This document shows, in pieces, positions 11,487 through 22,544 of a DNA stretch of 64,000 nt. The stretch spans positions 5,658,028-5,722,027 of the forward strand of contig OZ020519.1 in NCBI GenBank assembly GCA_963971425.1, in the 5' to 3' direction. Numbering within the stretch: position 1 is the stretch's first letter; every line of letters starts with the position of its first letter. A model generated the notes under the pieces. That model searched no databases. It saw only the letters and a program-made list of their open reading frames with translations, and was not told where the DNA came from. A program made the position numbers and the translations under genes. Origin of the DNA: Bryoerythrophyllum caledonicum (lineage: Eukaryota; Streptophyta; Bryopsida; Pottiales; Pottiaceae).

Positions 11487-12439
11487 CACTAAAAGTTTCA
11501 TTTAGTGTAGTGGACACTAAATACGAACCCATACACTAATTGTCAACTACGCAATTAGTGTAGTGACAAAATAGTACACTAAATGTGAACTACTACACTA
11601 TTTGTGAACTTTTGTAAAGATTGGAATATTAACTTTTTTACTCGTGCACGTTTAGTGTATTGAAAGTAGAAGAGAATTATGTGTACAAAAAGGTGAAGAA
11701 GAGAAAAAATAAAACTCACAAAGAAAAAATTGGAAAAAACAACAATTTGGGAAAACAACAAATAGGAAAAAACAACATTTTTGCGAAAACAACAATTAGG
11801 AAAAAACAATTAGGAAAAAACAACATTTTTGAAAAAAACAAGAACTAGGGAAAAACATCAATTCGGGGAAAAAAGACAACTTACCTTTTGAAAAGGTAAA
11901 CTTTTGTAAAAATATGCTTTTCCAAATGTAAACATTTGAAAAAGTAAAGATTTGAAAAAGTAAACGTTTGAAAAGTAAAAATTTTCAAAAATAATCCTTT
12001 TCAAAAGTATTTTTTTTCAAAAGTATACTTTTGAAAAAGTGAACTTTTGAAAAAGTAAACTTGGAAAAAAGTATTTTTTTGAAAAAGTAAAGTTTTGAAA
12101 AAGTAAGGTTTTGAAAAAGTAAAGTTTTGAAAAAGTAAGGTTTTGAAAAAGTAAAGTTTTGAAAAAGTAAAGTTTTGAAAAGTAAAATTTGAAAAAGTAA
12201 ACTTTTAAAGAAGTAAAACTTGAAAAAGTAATCTCTTGAAAAAGTAAGCTTTAAAAAAATTATATTTCCATAAAGTGTACTCCGATAAAGTAATCTTTGA
12301 TAAAGTAAATTTTGATTGAATAATCTTTTGAGAAAGTACACTTGTTTGCAATTAGTACACTATATGTCAACTTGTTCGCAATTAGTGTACTAAGGTAAGT
12401 ACACTATTTGTGCCATTACACTAAATGAAACTTTTAGTG
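11487..12439. mobile_element. TA-inserting MITE (Tc1/mariner-like) nested in the SINE
   Basis: The element starts CACTAAAAGTTTCATTTAG and ends with the exact complement; the perfect terminal repeat is 23 bp. The flanks read GGC-TA before and TA-GTG after. The intact SINE at 48565-48914 reads GGC-TA-GTG on the same strand, so this is a 953-bp insertion with a TA duplication. The interior has no transposase. It holds short CACTAAAT palindromes and a long degenerate AT array (about 11660-12340). TA duplication and short TIRs fit Tc1/mariner-derived MITEs. Confidence 0.85.
11870..12340. repeat. AT-rich minisatellite inside the TA MITE
   Basis: About 25 imperfect copies of a 14-18 base unit of the form GAAAAAGTAAAGTTTT, most regular at 12040-12190. 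Preceding it, 11700-11870 is made of a different unit around GGAAAAAACAAC. Apparent Phe/Lys-rich frames here are by-products of the repeat. Confidence 0.75.
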
Positions 12440-12671
12440 TAGTGTAATAGAAGTACTAACCCCTCTCGAGGGTAAACACTTTTCTACACTAATTGCCTTA
12501 GAGACAACCGACATGTCATCTCCCCGAAGGGCTTTGTAGGTCCCCATACAACAAGGCCTTGGGACCCCCCACCATAATTGGGTGGACTGTGGTGGTAGGC
12601 ACCACGCCGGCAATAGGACTTGAACTCACAACCACTACACCAAGGCCGTGGTGCCTTTATATTCTTTTTAG

Positions 12672-13410
12672 GATTATGGTTGAGCGTTGCCACCATATGC
12701 TACTGAACGTTTGTGTCGCCAGTGCAAATACAATGTGATAATGTCCATCTTCTTTTATCTGTTATATATTTTCTACAATGATTGATTGTTGCTTTGGTTA
12801 CTTGAAATGCCTTCATCTATACCTCTTAGTATAATTAAACAAAACTAATACTTTATGAAGCCGAAACCTATGCACAATATCTTGTTCTAGTGCAAGACCC
12901 TGTTAAGTGATACCTCAATATACGTGTACGTTGTTGGCAACCGCTCTTGCCACGGCACGGATGACTGGGATCTATAGTGTTTCTAATAAAATATGATATT
13001 AAAAAATAAAATAATATACATGTTGATCAAATTTTATGTCATTTTGTTTTTAACTCTTTTATAAGTTTTAAAATATTATTGTATTATATATTAAGCAATC
13101 TATTAGATAGTGAAGAATACTTTATGTTTCAAATAATTAAAGGACTATTTGACCCTCAAGGGACACTTCTCATCTTGCATGGGTTCCTACAATTTCAAAA
13201 TTTATCTTAAATATTGGAACTTTTTAATCCCTAAATTTCCTTGACAATTTCACACCTAAAACACTTAAAAATTGTAATAGACCATGTATAACATTATCTA
13301 CACAGAGCTTACATTTCATTGCAATTGGTTGTCACGGAAATCGTTGTTGTTTGCCTGTCAAACTCTAGTGCACATTCTCCGTATGCATTGGACGTGTACA
13401 AACGCAAAAC
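12672..13410. other. AT-rich intergenic, no gene seen
   Basis: No coding signal. The part 13280-13407 is an inverted partner of 15155-15300, sharing a GTATGCATTGGACGTG-type segment and flanking the TTAA MITE copy B. Confidence 0.5.
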
Positions 13411-14361
13411 TTAACCCCTAAATTTCCTTGACAATTTCACACCAAAAGCAATTCAAAACTATTCATTCTAGTGCAATGAGTAAGGAAGGAAACAAAAGAT
13501 TGCATTTCTAGTTTTAACCGTAGGATCTCATTAAACACTTGATACATAACAAACTCTCAACATTTGATCAACTTTGACCACACGGATTGATAGATTATAC
13601 TGTTTGAAGTAGAATCAATGGTTTGTTTTTATCACTGCATTGAGTGGATCAACAAACTTTGACTTCACTTGGTATCAATGTTTTGCACTACACAAGATCT
13701 AAATTTTATATCATCATGTTAATTGTGATATCAACTCCTTGTACACCAATTCTTAATGGTAAAAAGGGGTGTAGCATATTTTTTAAAATTGTGCAAGGAG
13801 TGGATGTCCAATAAGTGCCAATTCATGTTTCAATTTTTTTGGGAACAAAATATGTTTTAGAGTGATAGTACAAAGGGTTAACAAGAAGGTTTACACTATG
13901 TCTTGTAGTAGAAAAAATAAAAAATGAAAAATATGAAGATCTTAAAGTTTTATGTGGAAAAGAAGAAGTTCTGTGGTCCCTGGCTTGACAATGTGTATCA
14001 ATGTGTGAGAATCTTTGACTTGGGATGAAATGCATTTTTTCACTAAAGACAAGAAATGTTTTTTGACAATATAAAAGAAATAATATTACTTGCTAGTAAT
14101 GAAAATCTCAATTTTATTAGAGTGCCCTAGCAAATGTTTTTGGAGTTACCCGATGTGCCCGCACTCAACAATTTTTTCTTTACGATGGCATAACTCTTTT
14201 TTTACAAGTCCGATGAAAATAAAAATGATACTCTCATGTACCTTGCGACTTCTTGCATGTCCGTACAAAATTTCAAGAATTGCAAATATAAATTGCAACC
14301 ATGAGAACATGCCCGAGATTTGCAACAACCCACCTTGGGACTTGTTTCATTTACGGGTTAA
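13411..14361 (+). mobile_element. TTAA-flanked MITE, about 950-bp family, copy B
   Basis: Opens TTAACCCCTAAATTTCC and closes TTTACGGGTTAA, 951 bp including both TTAA. Copy A (3489-4439) has exactly the same length and is its inverted, diverged counterpart. The right third (14160-14350) is also found at 22340-22510 and as a fragment at 14700-14765. No transposase frame is present. Confidence 0.75.
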
Positions 14362-14782
14362 CTTCCATTGGAGATGAAGTATTGGTCCACCAAATTTGCA
14401 AATTACTCCAGAAGTGACAACCTATGTACCTCTCATCCTTAAAGGGTCAAGGTTTAGCACAAGAAGCAATGATTTGGATTCCACAAATAATTTATTTTGT
14501 AAAGCTCTTTCTTCATCTGGTAACTCAATCCCCTACTTTTGGATGTGGACCTAGGTTTAATTGGTAATTAAAAATTTAGCACTGTTCTCATTTTTTAGTT
14601 TATCGAAGAGTGTCTAGTTATTGTGTAAATTACTTTTGAGTTGTTTGCTTGTTGGTCTACTGCAACCATCTACTTTAACCCTAAAGACCGAGGCATTTTC
14701 AACCATGAGAACATGCCCGAGATTTGCAACAACCCACCTTGGGACTTTTTTCATTTAGTTAGAAGAAATAGTTAGGAAAAAC
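14362..14782. other. AT-rich spacer with a MITE fragment
   Basis: Repeats about 60 bp of the right part of MITE copy B at 14700-14765, next to a TTTAACCCTAAAGACCGAGG sequence resembling a TTAA MITE end. No gene is seen. Confidence 0.45.
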
Positions 14783-15150
14783 ATAGTTAGAAGAACTTGC
14801 TTGGCCACCATCTCCTTGTGCAACATTTTCCAAGGTATGCACAAGTTCCAACCATTCAACCTGCCACCTCGTGTATTTTCCAACATGAGCTGGCTTCTCT
14901 ACAATTCCCCAAAAAACACACAATTCCTCCGTGCTGGTTCATTTTTAATTTTAAAATTAGGACCCAATCATCCCAAAACAAAACAGAGATAGAAACTAAA
15001 ACATATAACTTTTAATGGAGTTTTCCTGGAAGCTGTTGAAAAGAGAAAAGAGAAGAGAAAGAGAGGATGAGATTTATTTCCTAAAGGATCGTGTCTATGT
15101 TTCTCCAAAAATACCTCTTTAAGGTGAGATATTATGAGACTAATTTAGGG
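14783..15150 (-). repeat. Right arm of the long inverted repeat (partner 10915-11293)
   Basis: Reverse complement of 10915-11293 over about 370 bp, ending at GAGACTAATTTA. It is followed at 15155-15300 by a second inverted match to 13280-13407, so the region is a nested inverted mosaic. Confidence 0.8.
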
Positions 15151-15300
15151 GTAAAGTTTTGCGTTTGTGCACGTCCAATGCATACGGAGAATGTGCGCTG
15201 GAGTTTGACGAGCAAACAATAGTGATTTCCGTGACAACCAGTTGCAATGAAGTGTAACCTCTCTGTAGATAATGTTATACATGATCTATTATACTTGTAG

Positions 15301-15952
15301 ATTCTCCAAGGCCTGTCACCCTTTAAGGGTTATTTAAAGGTGACCTAAAGTAGAAACCAAAAGGGAACAAGTCAAATACGCCATCATCGTAAAGGTGAAG
15401 GTTTATCCCGCTAATAATGCAATGGAAAAAACAAGCTCTAATTCCTATCATTCATCTTCTCATTTGCTAGCAACGATTCCTAAACTTACAAATCCCAGGC
15501 CCAGTCGAAAAAGCAAAACAAAATGCACGTCATCTGGAGGTCATGGTTCAGCAATCTGAAGAGCTGAACACAAATTTTTTAATATCTGCATGATGGCATA
15601 AACAGAGTCTCCTCCGAAAGTACGCAAGGCCCAACCGGATTCTCCGTTTCAGGCAGCAAAAAATAAATCTATACAAAAAATCTTGCCCTAAGAAGCGAGC
15701 TGCACGAGTGTAATCTTGTCCGAACTTTGTAAGAAGATGATGGCGCATTATGAAGGTTGTTCAGTTCCAGCACCCATTATGAACGCTTACATGCACTTAA
15801 ACAATGTCGACGTGAATGTCCTACTGCATGGCCGAGGTAGTACTCCAGAATCTCACCCTTCAAAGCAGCTTCACCTGAACCTCGAGAAATCACGGTGATA
15901 TCCACGTGAATGTTGATAAGCAAGCCTGAAGCTTCACGTGGTGGTCATCACC
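15301..15952. other. 3' flank of the receptor-kinase gene
   Basis: Mostly unique sequence downstream of the receptor-kinase stop at 15953, probably including its 3' UTR. A CCCTTTAAGGGTTATTTAAAG palindrome near 15318-15338 resembles degraded TTAA MITE ends. No separate gene is recognised. Confidence 0.4.
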
Positions 15953-18900
15953 TCACATGCACGTGACGATGTCGACGTGAATGTCCTTGAGCAGTCCCAC
16001 GACCTGCTGCATGGTGGGCCGCTTGGCCGGGACCTCTGCAGTGCACAGGTACCCGATTCGGAGGCACTCCAGCATCTCGCTCTCGACGCCCGAGCTCAGG
16101 AGCTTATGATCCAAGCACTTGTAGCCACGCTTCTCCCGAACGAGGGTCCGCACCCACCCGACCAAGTTCCCACCGTAGCCTTCATGGAAGTACTGACCCG
16201 TGGGGCGTCTTCCTGTGACGAGCTCCAGGAGCACTACGCCGAAGCTGTAGACGTCCCCGCGGGAGCTCGCCTTCCAGGCCAGCCCGTACTCCGGCGGAAC
16301 GTACCCGGGCGCGCCGGCCAGGACGGGCTCCGTGACGGTGAGCTCGTTCATGTCGTAGTAGCGCGTGGCGGAATCCACCAGCGAGGCGAGGCCGCAATCC
16401 GCGAGGTGCGGCTCGTACTGCGCGTCCAGTAGGACGTTGCTGGAGGTCACGTCGCGGTGGACCACGTTCGGCACGCAGCCGTGGTGCAGGAACGCGAGCG
16501 CGCGCGCCAGGCCCACGGCGATCCGGTGGCGGATGGGCCAGCTCAGCTCCTCGCTCACCACGAACTTCTCCTCCGCGTCCGCCCAGGTCTCCTTCGTCCA
16601 GTTCTCCGGGTGGTGCGTCTCTGTGTGCACATGCAGAGAGTGGTCCCGTTAACTAGTGACTTCATGAATGAAAAGTATTCCACAAATGTCTGTTTCTTCA
16701 CTTTTTAACTGATTTTCCTATGAAATGAATCCTTGTGAATTCATACTATGTTTACTAGTTGTAGAGGGGTGAGTTTCCATGGTTCTCTAGACTGCTACAT
16801 TGCCGGAGATGCCTGCTATGACAACGCAGACAATGCAGTAGCTTGAGGGTGATCATGGAAACTCACTCTGATCCATTCTTGTACACACATCGTCCACCTA
16901 TCACCATCCTCATAACGTTCCATTATATCATAAGGGGTGATGTATTTTAGCATTTAACTCTACTTTGAAGTGAAGTAACAAGGTGAGTTAGCTTGGCATG
17001 GCTTGGGACTCAAAAGATTCTTCTCCAATTCCTCTATATGGGCGAGTTTCCACGATTACTTCCGAAGTGCTACATTGCTGTAGAATCACGCGCCTCCACA
17101 GCAATGCAGCAGTCTAGAGGTGACCGTGGAAGCTCACCCTAACAAATGAACTCTGACATTCATTTATTACCATTGAGCGAGCCTGGCTCCATGACTTCAT
17201 CTACATTTTCGCTAGTGACAGTTCACTCACAGGAATTCAACCAATGCATCAAATTCATAAGACCAGGATGTGTACCTTCCAGAGCGTCGTGAAGCCTGGT
17301 ATGCACGTCGCCGTTCTCCATGTGCTCGTAAACGAGGAGCCGCTCGTCCCCGACGAGACAGTACCCAACCAACGACACGAGATTCTCGTGCCGGATCTTC
17401 CCAATCCCCTCCAACTGCGCCGCTTTCTGCAGCTCGTTCGCAGGCCCACCATCATAGAGCACCTTCACCACAATCTGCAAGCCCCCGGGGAGCACCCCTT
17501 TGAAGCTGGGTCCATATCTGCCGTCCGCAATCTGCGAGTCTTTGTGAAACTTGGACGTCGCCTGGAGCAGATCCGCAAATGTTAAATTCAGCAGTGGTTT
17601 CTCGAACATGATCACGGGGATGGATGCGGGCTGCGGGACCTGGGACGCCCACCCGCTCGGATCCGCCTCGAACGTCACGGGGCCTGTCAGGTAACTGGAG
17701 TGTCGCTTGCGCGGCTTGTATATTTTTTTCCTGTGGAAGAGCAGATATGTGCTGAGGAAAGCACAGATGGCGAGCGTGCTTCCTATCACGATCGCAATGA
17801 CGGCGCCGGCTTGCAACGCGCCGGGAGCGTCCTGGTGCAGGATGGACGGGACAATGAAGCTGGACGGGGCCGGCGCTGCCACCAGCACGGGCGCGGGGCC
17901 GGGACCGGGGCCGGGCGACGCGCCAAGACACGCCCTGTTCACTGCAATGCCGCACAGAAGCGGATTACCCTCGAACGACCACTCCGGAAACTCCGTCCAG
18001 GGCACCACCCCGGTCAGATTATTATACGACAGATCCAACCTACTCAGCTTCAGGAGCGAGACAAGCTCCGTCGGGATCTCGCCAGTGAGTTTGTTATGCG
18101 ACAGGTCCAACCCCATGAGATTATTCGCCTGCGAAAGCTCCACGGGAATGCTGCCTGTCACGCGATTCTCCGACAAGTCTAGCTGCAGCAAGCTCTGGAG
18201 CTTCCCAACGGATCTAGGTATCGACCCCGTCACGTCACATGACGACAGGTTCAGGTACGTCATGTTGCCGAACTCGAACCCGGGAAGCGTTTCTGGAGTG
18301 AACTCATTCCGTGCCAAGTTCAAGTACTGCAGCGACTGATTCAGCGACCCAATGCTCTCCCATGGAATGCTACCGTTGAGGTGATTCGATGAAACGTCGA
18401 GCTTCCGCAGGGAATGCAAACCTGTGAACGTCGACGGGATGGCGCCAGTGAGGTTGTTACTCCTGAGGTCCATCTCCTGCAATGCACGCGTCACGTTCGA
18501 AGGGACGACTCCAGTGAACCGGTTCCTGGAGAGCCGCAGAATGGTCAGGTTCGGCGACGAGAGTAACGCCTCAGGGATGCTCCCAGTGAGGAAGTTAACA
18601 CTGCAATCTAGGAAACTGATCTGGTCGTTCCCCCACGAGAGGCTCCCTGTGAGGTCATTGTTGGCGACGTCGAGAGAGTACAAATACGGCAGCCCGGAGA
18701 TGTTCACGGGGAGGCTCCCGTTGAGGTGATTCGAGGAGAGATGGAGCTTTTGGAGCTGGCGCAAGTTGTAGAAGTCGGGGATGGGGCCCGAGAAGTCGTT
18801 GTGTGAGAGGTCCAGAGTGCGGATCTGGTACAGCCAGCCGAGCTCCTGGGGGATGGCTCCGGAGAGGGCGTTCCGGCTCAGGTTCACCGTTAGAAGCTCC

Positions 18901-19556
18901 TGGATATAGAAGGTGGTGGGCGCGACGCCGCCCGTGAAGGCGTTGGCGGAGAGATCGAGGTAGTGGAGGTACTTGTTGTAGGCGAGCGCCGGCATCGGCC
19001 CGGAGAAGTTGTTGCTGTGCAGGTCCAGTTTCTGGAGGTAGCGCATATTGGCCCCGAACGAGTCCGGGATGCGTCCACTGAAGGCGTTCGCCGAGAGGTC
19101 GAGCTCCAGGAGCTGGTGCAGGTTCACCCAATTGGGCATGCCCCCGGTGAACTTGTTGTGGGAGAGGACGAGGCGCACCAAGTTGGGAAATGTCCACACG
19201 TCCCATGGCACTTCGCCAGTGAGAAGATTGTACGAGAGGTCTAGGTGAGTCAAGGAAGTGAGCGCGCCCAGCGTCTTATACGGAATGGACCCGTTCAACC
19301 CCAATCCGATGAGCGAGAGGCTCTTGATCCGTTGCTGCGCGCCGAGGCCGATGCAGGAGACGCCCTGCCACTGGCATGTGGGAACGGAGAAATTGAAGGG
19401 GGACGGATACTCTGGGAGCGCACTCTTGAGGAAGGCGAAGAAGCGCTGCTCGTCATCGCGCAGCGTTTGCGCCGCCGTCCCGTGCAGGAGCAGGAGCGTC
19501 GTGACGAGCACCAGAGCGGCAACCCCTGTCATTGATCTCGGGTGCAGCCTGGTCAA
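15953..19556 (-). CDS. LRR receptor-like kinase, At2g24230-like (LRR-VII type)
   Basis: Two coding exons, 19556-17276 and 16620-15953, join in phase (GAA-G/AG) to give 982 aa. Residues 1-29 form a signal peptide. About 18-20 leucine-rich repeats (80-520) follow a CQWQGVSC cap, then a Pro/Gly-rich linker (545-580), a transmembrane helix (582-607) and a cytoplasmic kinase domain. The linker after LLVYEHMENGD, including ENWTKETW, and the end MQQVVGLLKDI match the Arabidopsis At2g24230 group. Lys698 (VVKVL) is present, but the glycine loop is irregular (GRYGPSFKG), the catalytic loop reads HRDVTSSN (usual Lys now Thr) and DFG reads DCG. Such kinases sit in the plasma membrane; the ligand is unknown. 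Weak or pseudokinase activity is possible. Family call is firm; the start could be the second Met at residue 9. Confidence 0.9.
16767..16870. repeat. Foldback 1 in the receptor-kinase intron
   Basis: About 104 bp with imperfect complementary arms. GTGAGTTTCCATG at the left pairs with CATGGAAACTCAC at the right, and the inner arms pair around CTACATTG and CAATGCAG. It resembles a second foldback at 17040-17140. It could be a small MITE or a hairpin RNA precursor. Confidence 0.7.
17040..17140. repeat. Foldback 2 in the receptor-kinase intron
   Basis: About 101 bp whose 42-nt arms pair with roughly 12 mismatches: GAGTTTCCACG pairs with CGTGGAAGCTC (one G-T), and CATTGCTGT pairs with ACAGCAATG. 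Sequence and length match foldback 1, about 270 bp away in the same 655-bp intron. Confidence 0.7.
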
Positions 19557-20350
19557 TCGGAAAGAGCTAGAATATGTTTCTCTTCAGGGGAAGGCTTGTG
19601 GAAATAAATGTAGGTCCTGAATGGTGGAACATTGAAACTGAACCTGGCATTGACTGTCTTCCATTTCGAAGACTCATTCCTCCACGAGGTCACGTTCCTC
19701 ATCCCTCACGCTCTGTGTGCCCGGGGTCTATCAACTAGGGTCCAGTCATGTGTAAGCTCCTGCATCACCGTTAAGAAAGAACAGTCAGAAATTCTAGAGC
19801 ATACAGCTCTCAACATATTCGGTACGAAGACTAGCGCGTGCTTTGCTTATGGGACTATGCCAACTCTACAGATACACCTGACATACTGAAACTACTGGTG
19901 AACGCGAGCGTGATATCTGCCACCATTTTGGCGATGACATTGGCAAATCCTTGGATGCACCAGTATTGCGACATGAGAGAAAATCCCTGCAGCAAACCTG
20001 ATCCCACCTCTAGAGATATCTGCGAATGACATACTGGAACTACTTGCGAACACTCAAATAATATTCTTAATGCCAGGTGATTTTTCCCGAGGAAGTGATC
20101 CGCCTCAGTGATTCTACCACGCCGTGACCATCTTGGCGAATCCTTGGATGCAACCACTATATAACTTGAAACCCTGACCTGATCCCATGACACCCTGAAA
20201 CTATTCGCGAAATGCTCTGGAAATATGCGAGTTGTCTCAACGCGGGGGTGAGACGCCACGGTGATTCTATTGAATGCCACCATCTTCATACAACTGGAAG
20301 ATTCACACTAAGTTGGATTCCCAGGGTCTTTGCACCGCGACTAGATTACC
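19557..20350. repeat. Upstream region of the receptor kinase with a tandem repeat
   Basis: From about 19880 to 20230 a unit of 150-160 bp repeats roughly two and a half times. Landmarks are GAAACTACTGGTGAAC (19889), GGAACTACTTGCGAAC (20036) and GAAACTATTCGCGAAA (20198), and also CAAATCCTTGGATGCA (19946) with CGAATCCTTGGATGCA (20137). The array lies 330-680 bp upstream of the start codon, so it may affect the promoter. No convincing gene is present. Confidence 0.55.
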
Positions 20351-20392
20351 CACCCAACCCAAGCTCCAAAACTCTGGATCATTCACAGCTTC

Positions 20393-20837
20393 TCAAGCCC
20401 AGTGTAAACCGGCCCCAGCAACGAAACCTGAACCTACTGTAATGAATACAGGCACTGAAACCAAAAGAATGCTAGCTCTGTTAATCAAGAAACACCGCAC
20501 CTGTCTCTCCAAGAGCTCTCCACATTGCCGGTCGACCTCGCCATGCGCCATATTACCACCAAAAGCCCCAACAGTGCCCACTTCCGCAACACCACCATGA
20601 TGCGCTACGGCTGGGCTTCCGCTCCCGCACATCCTCGACCACAGACGCTGTTCCCCTGCAACTCCCAAGGGAGAGCGTGGAGCAGCCTGGCCTGATCGTC
20701 GACGTAATCCATGGTCGAGGCAGCGTGAGTTGGGGACCACATCGGCGACGAGCGCGGCGGAGAGGACTCGGAGCGAAAGGCGGATCTAGAGTGCACGAGG
20801 CGCCATTAATAGGCGCATGATCCCGCCTTCGTGACAT
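20393..20837 (-). other. GC-rich island with open frames, possible first exon, unidentified
   Basis: A GC-rich block (about 20570-20990) in AT-rich surroundings has several overlapping minus-strand frames. One starts at 20597 with MVVLRKWALLGLLVVIW, which looks like a signal peptide. A good splice donor, GAGACAG/GTGCGG, lies near 20500. I recognise no domain and can link no downstream exon. It may be a first exon, an alternative upstream exon of the receptor kinase, or a gene remnant. Confidence 0.25.
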
Positions 20838-20999
20838 CTCCGGAGTCCGCGCTGGTGCAACTTGGGAATCGGACCCTCTCGAATCCGGACTCCAAGTTGC
20901 TGGCTGCTCACGCTCCGGCTTCCATTCTCCTGTGACACCGCTTCATGCGCGGTGCGCCTTCCTCCCCGGCTCCCTCGGCGCTTGCACTTGCACCTCTTT

Positions 21000-21265
21000 A
21001 TGACAGTTTCTCACCCCCCTTGACTACAGAAAGTCCTTTCTGAAGAGGAAAGAAACCATGGGAAAGGCGGGGTGAGATTTAAATACGGAAAGAGAGAGAG
21101 CATGTGGAATTTCATGCTCCTTTTTTCTGCACCAATGAATTGCACCGTAATCAATGTTTTTGGGCAAACTAAATGGGTATCCTAAGTAGTTAAAAGAGTT
21201 GACCTGTAGTTTCCCCACCTTTCCCAAGCCAAGTCATCCTATCTAGTTACTAACATAAAACCATT
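21000..21265 (-). repeat. Dispersed AGAGAGCATG repeat, copy 1
   Basis: The sequence with AAAGAGAGAGAGCATG, TGCACCAATGAATTGCA and CCAAGCCAAGTCATCCT recurs at about 22545-22870 and 23990-24300, spaced about 1.5 kb apart. Inverted fragments occur near 9460-9540 and 57470-57570. The nature of the element is unclear; no terminal repeats or genes are visible. Confidence 0.65.
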
Positions 21266-21584
21266 AGAGCAGCCCAGGTGGGATTGCGGATGGGTTGGCG
21301 GATGAAAAGGAGGAGCCTCAGGTGCATTCGCTTAGGGACCCAGTCTAGTTCATGCAGGCTGGTGTTTATTACCAGAAATCGGTCAATCCCAAACCGTTGT
21401 CCTTCCGGCAGTGGAGTTGGTGGATGGCGGCCGGGAGGCCTGCATGGTGCCCTCCTCTGGCCACTTTTGCGACCGGTGGAGCAAATTATTGAAGAAGACC
21501 CCATGACGTTTGTCGGGTCTACGGATGAGTGGAGGTGCTCTATAGTAGGGAGTGGCGTGGAGGGTGACCCACTTTCACTTTTAG
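21266..21584. other. Moderately GC-rich spacer, no gene recognised
   Basis: Open frames of about 100 codons occur on both strands (for example 21278-21625, +) but show no domain, signal peptide or conserved motif. A plant-genome repeat search would settle whether this is an old insertion. Confidence 0.3.
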
Positions 21585-22516
21585 GTAAACTCTTACTAAA
21601 AGCACTTCAAAACTACTCATTCTAGTGCAAAGAGTTGAAAAATAATATGAAAGTCAATACTCTCATCTACGACCATATAATCTTCACCTACACATGATTG
21701 CAAATTTTCATAATCATTTACAACATGGGTTGACAGATTATAGAGCTTGAAGTTGGGAAATTGGTTTTTCTTCTTCCATGCCTTTGAAGGATCGACAAAC
21801 TTTGACTTCATTTGGTGTCAAGTTTTTGCATTACAAAAGTTCTAAATGTGAGTGATGTTAGTTCCTTGTCTACCAATTTGTAAAGGTATCGAAGAAGTGA
21901 AGCATGAAAACAAATTAAAATTAAATAATTAATTAAAAAATGAAAAAGAGGTTCAAAAGTCACCGATCCACATCTTGATTTTTAATTGATTTTTGTGTAA
22001 ATTGAAAATCCACATACTCAAAACTAAGGTTTATGATTCTTCTTGAAGAAAACTAAATTCAAATGAGAAAAGTGAAGATCTCTAATTTTTATGAGGAAAT
22101 TCATTTTGTTCTTGTGCACCTTGCCCAAAAAAGGTGAGCAAAATTTGACTCGTTTCGGAGAGAAAGTTTTCAACTATTGAAAGCTATATATATTTTTAAT
22201 TATCATACAAAATCATGTACTTGTGTTACAAATCTCATAATTGATAGAGGGTTGTGTGATAAGTATAATAAGAGGCTAATAATAAGGGTTAATAGAGGCA
22301 TATAATAAATTGCACAAAGTACAAATCCTAAACAATTTTTTTTAAAGATGGCATAAATTTTTTTCTATAGATCATAATGAGAATGAAAATTATATTCCCT
22401 TATATCTCTTATCTTCTTGATCTTTGTACAAAATTTCAAGAATTAGAAATATAAACTGCAACCATGGAAACGTACTCAAGATTTGCAAAAGCCTACCTCA
22501 TGACTTTTGGTCTTTA
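21585..22516 (+). repeat. Diverged member of the 950-bp TTAA MITE family
   Basis: The start (GCACTTCAAAACTACTC, then TTCTAGTGCAAAGAG) and the interior (TTTGACTTCATTTGGTG) match copy B at 13411-14361. The right end reads GGTCTTTAGAGGTTAA, with TTAA intact at 22513-22516. The left TTAA is lost. No coding frame is present. Confidence 0.55.
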
Positions 22517-22544
22517 GAGGTTAATAAGATAGAGTTTTCTTAAA

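Larger units (their letters stand above)
11391..12660 (-). mobile_element. SINE copy split by a nested TA MITE
   Basis: On the minus strand the head starts near 12660 with the tRNA-like region (TGGTGTAGTGG, then GTTCAAGTC). The 3' end, with stem-loop and TTC tail, lies at 11391-11486. Near-perfect flanks ATTCCTTTTAG (11380-11390) and ATTCTTTTTAG (12661-12671) mark the target-site duplication. The body aligns with the intact SINE at 48565-48914 except for two changes: the MITE at 11487-12439, and absence of about 25 bp between the A-box- and B-box-like motifs, which would probably block its own Pol III transcription. Confidence 0.8.

Noticed and set aside
11985-12341. 118-codon Phe/Lys/Leu-rich frame
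   Set aside because: Generated by the minisatellite inside the TA MITE; not a protein.
17700-18339. Plus-strand frames of 160 and 210 codons opposite the receptor kinase
   Set aside because: Antisense shadows of the regular LRR repeats; no independent conservation or start context.
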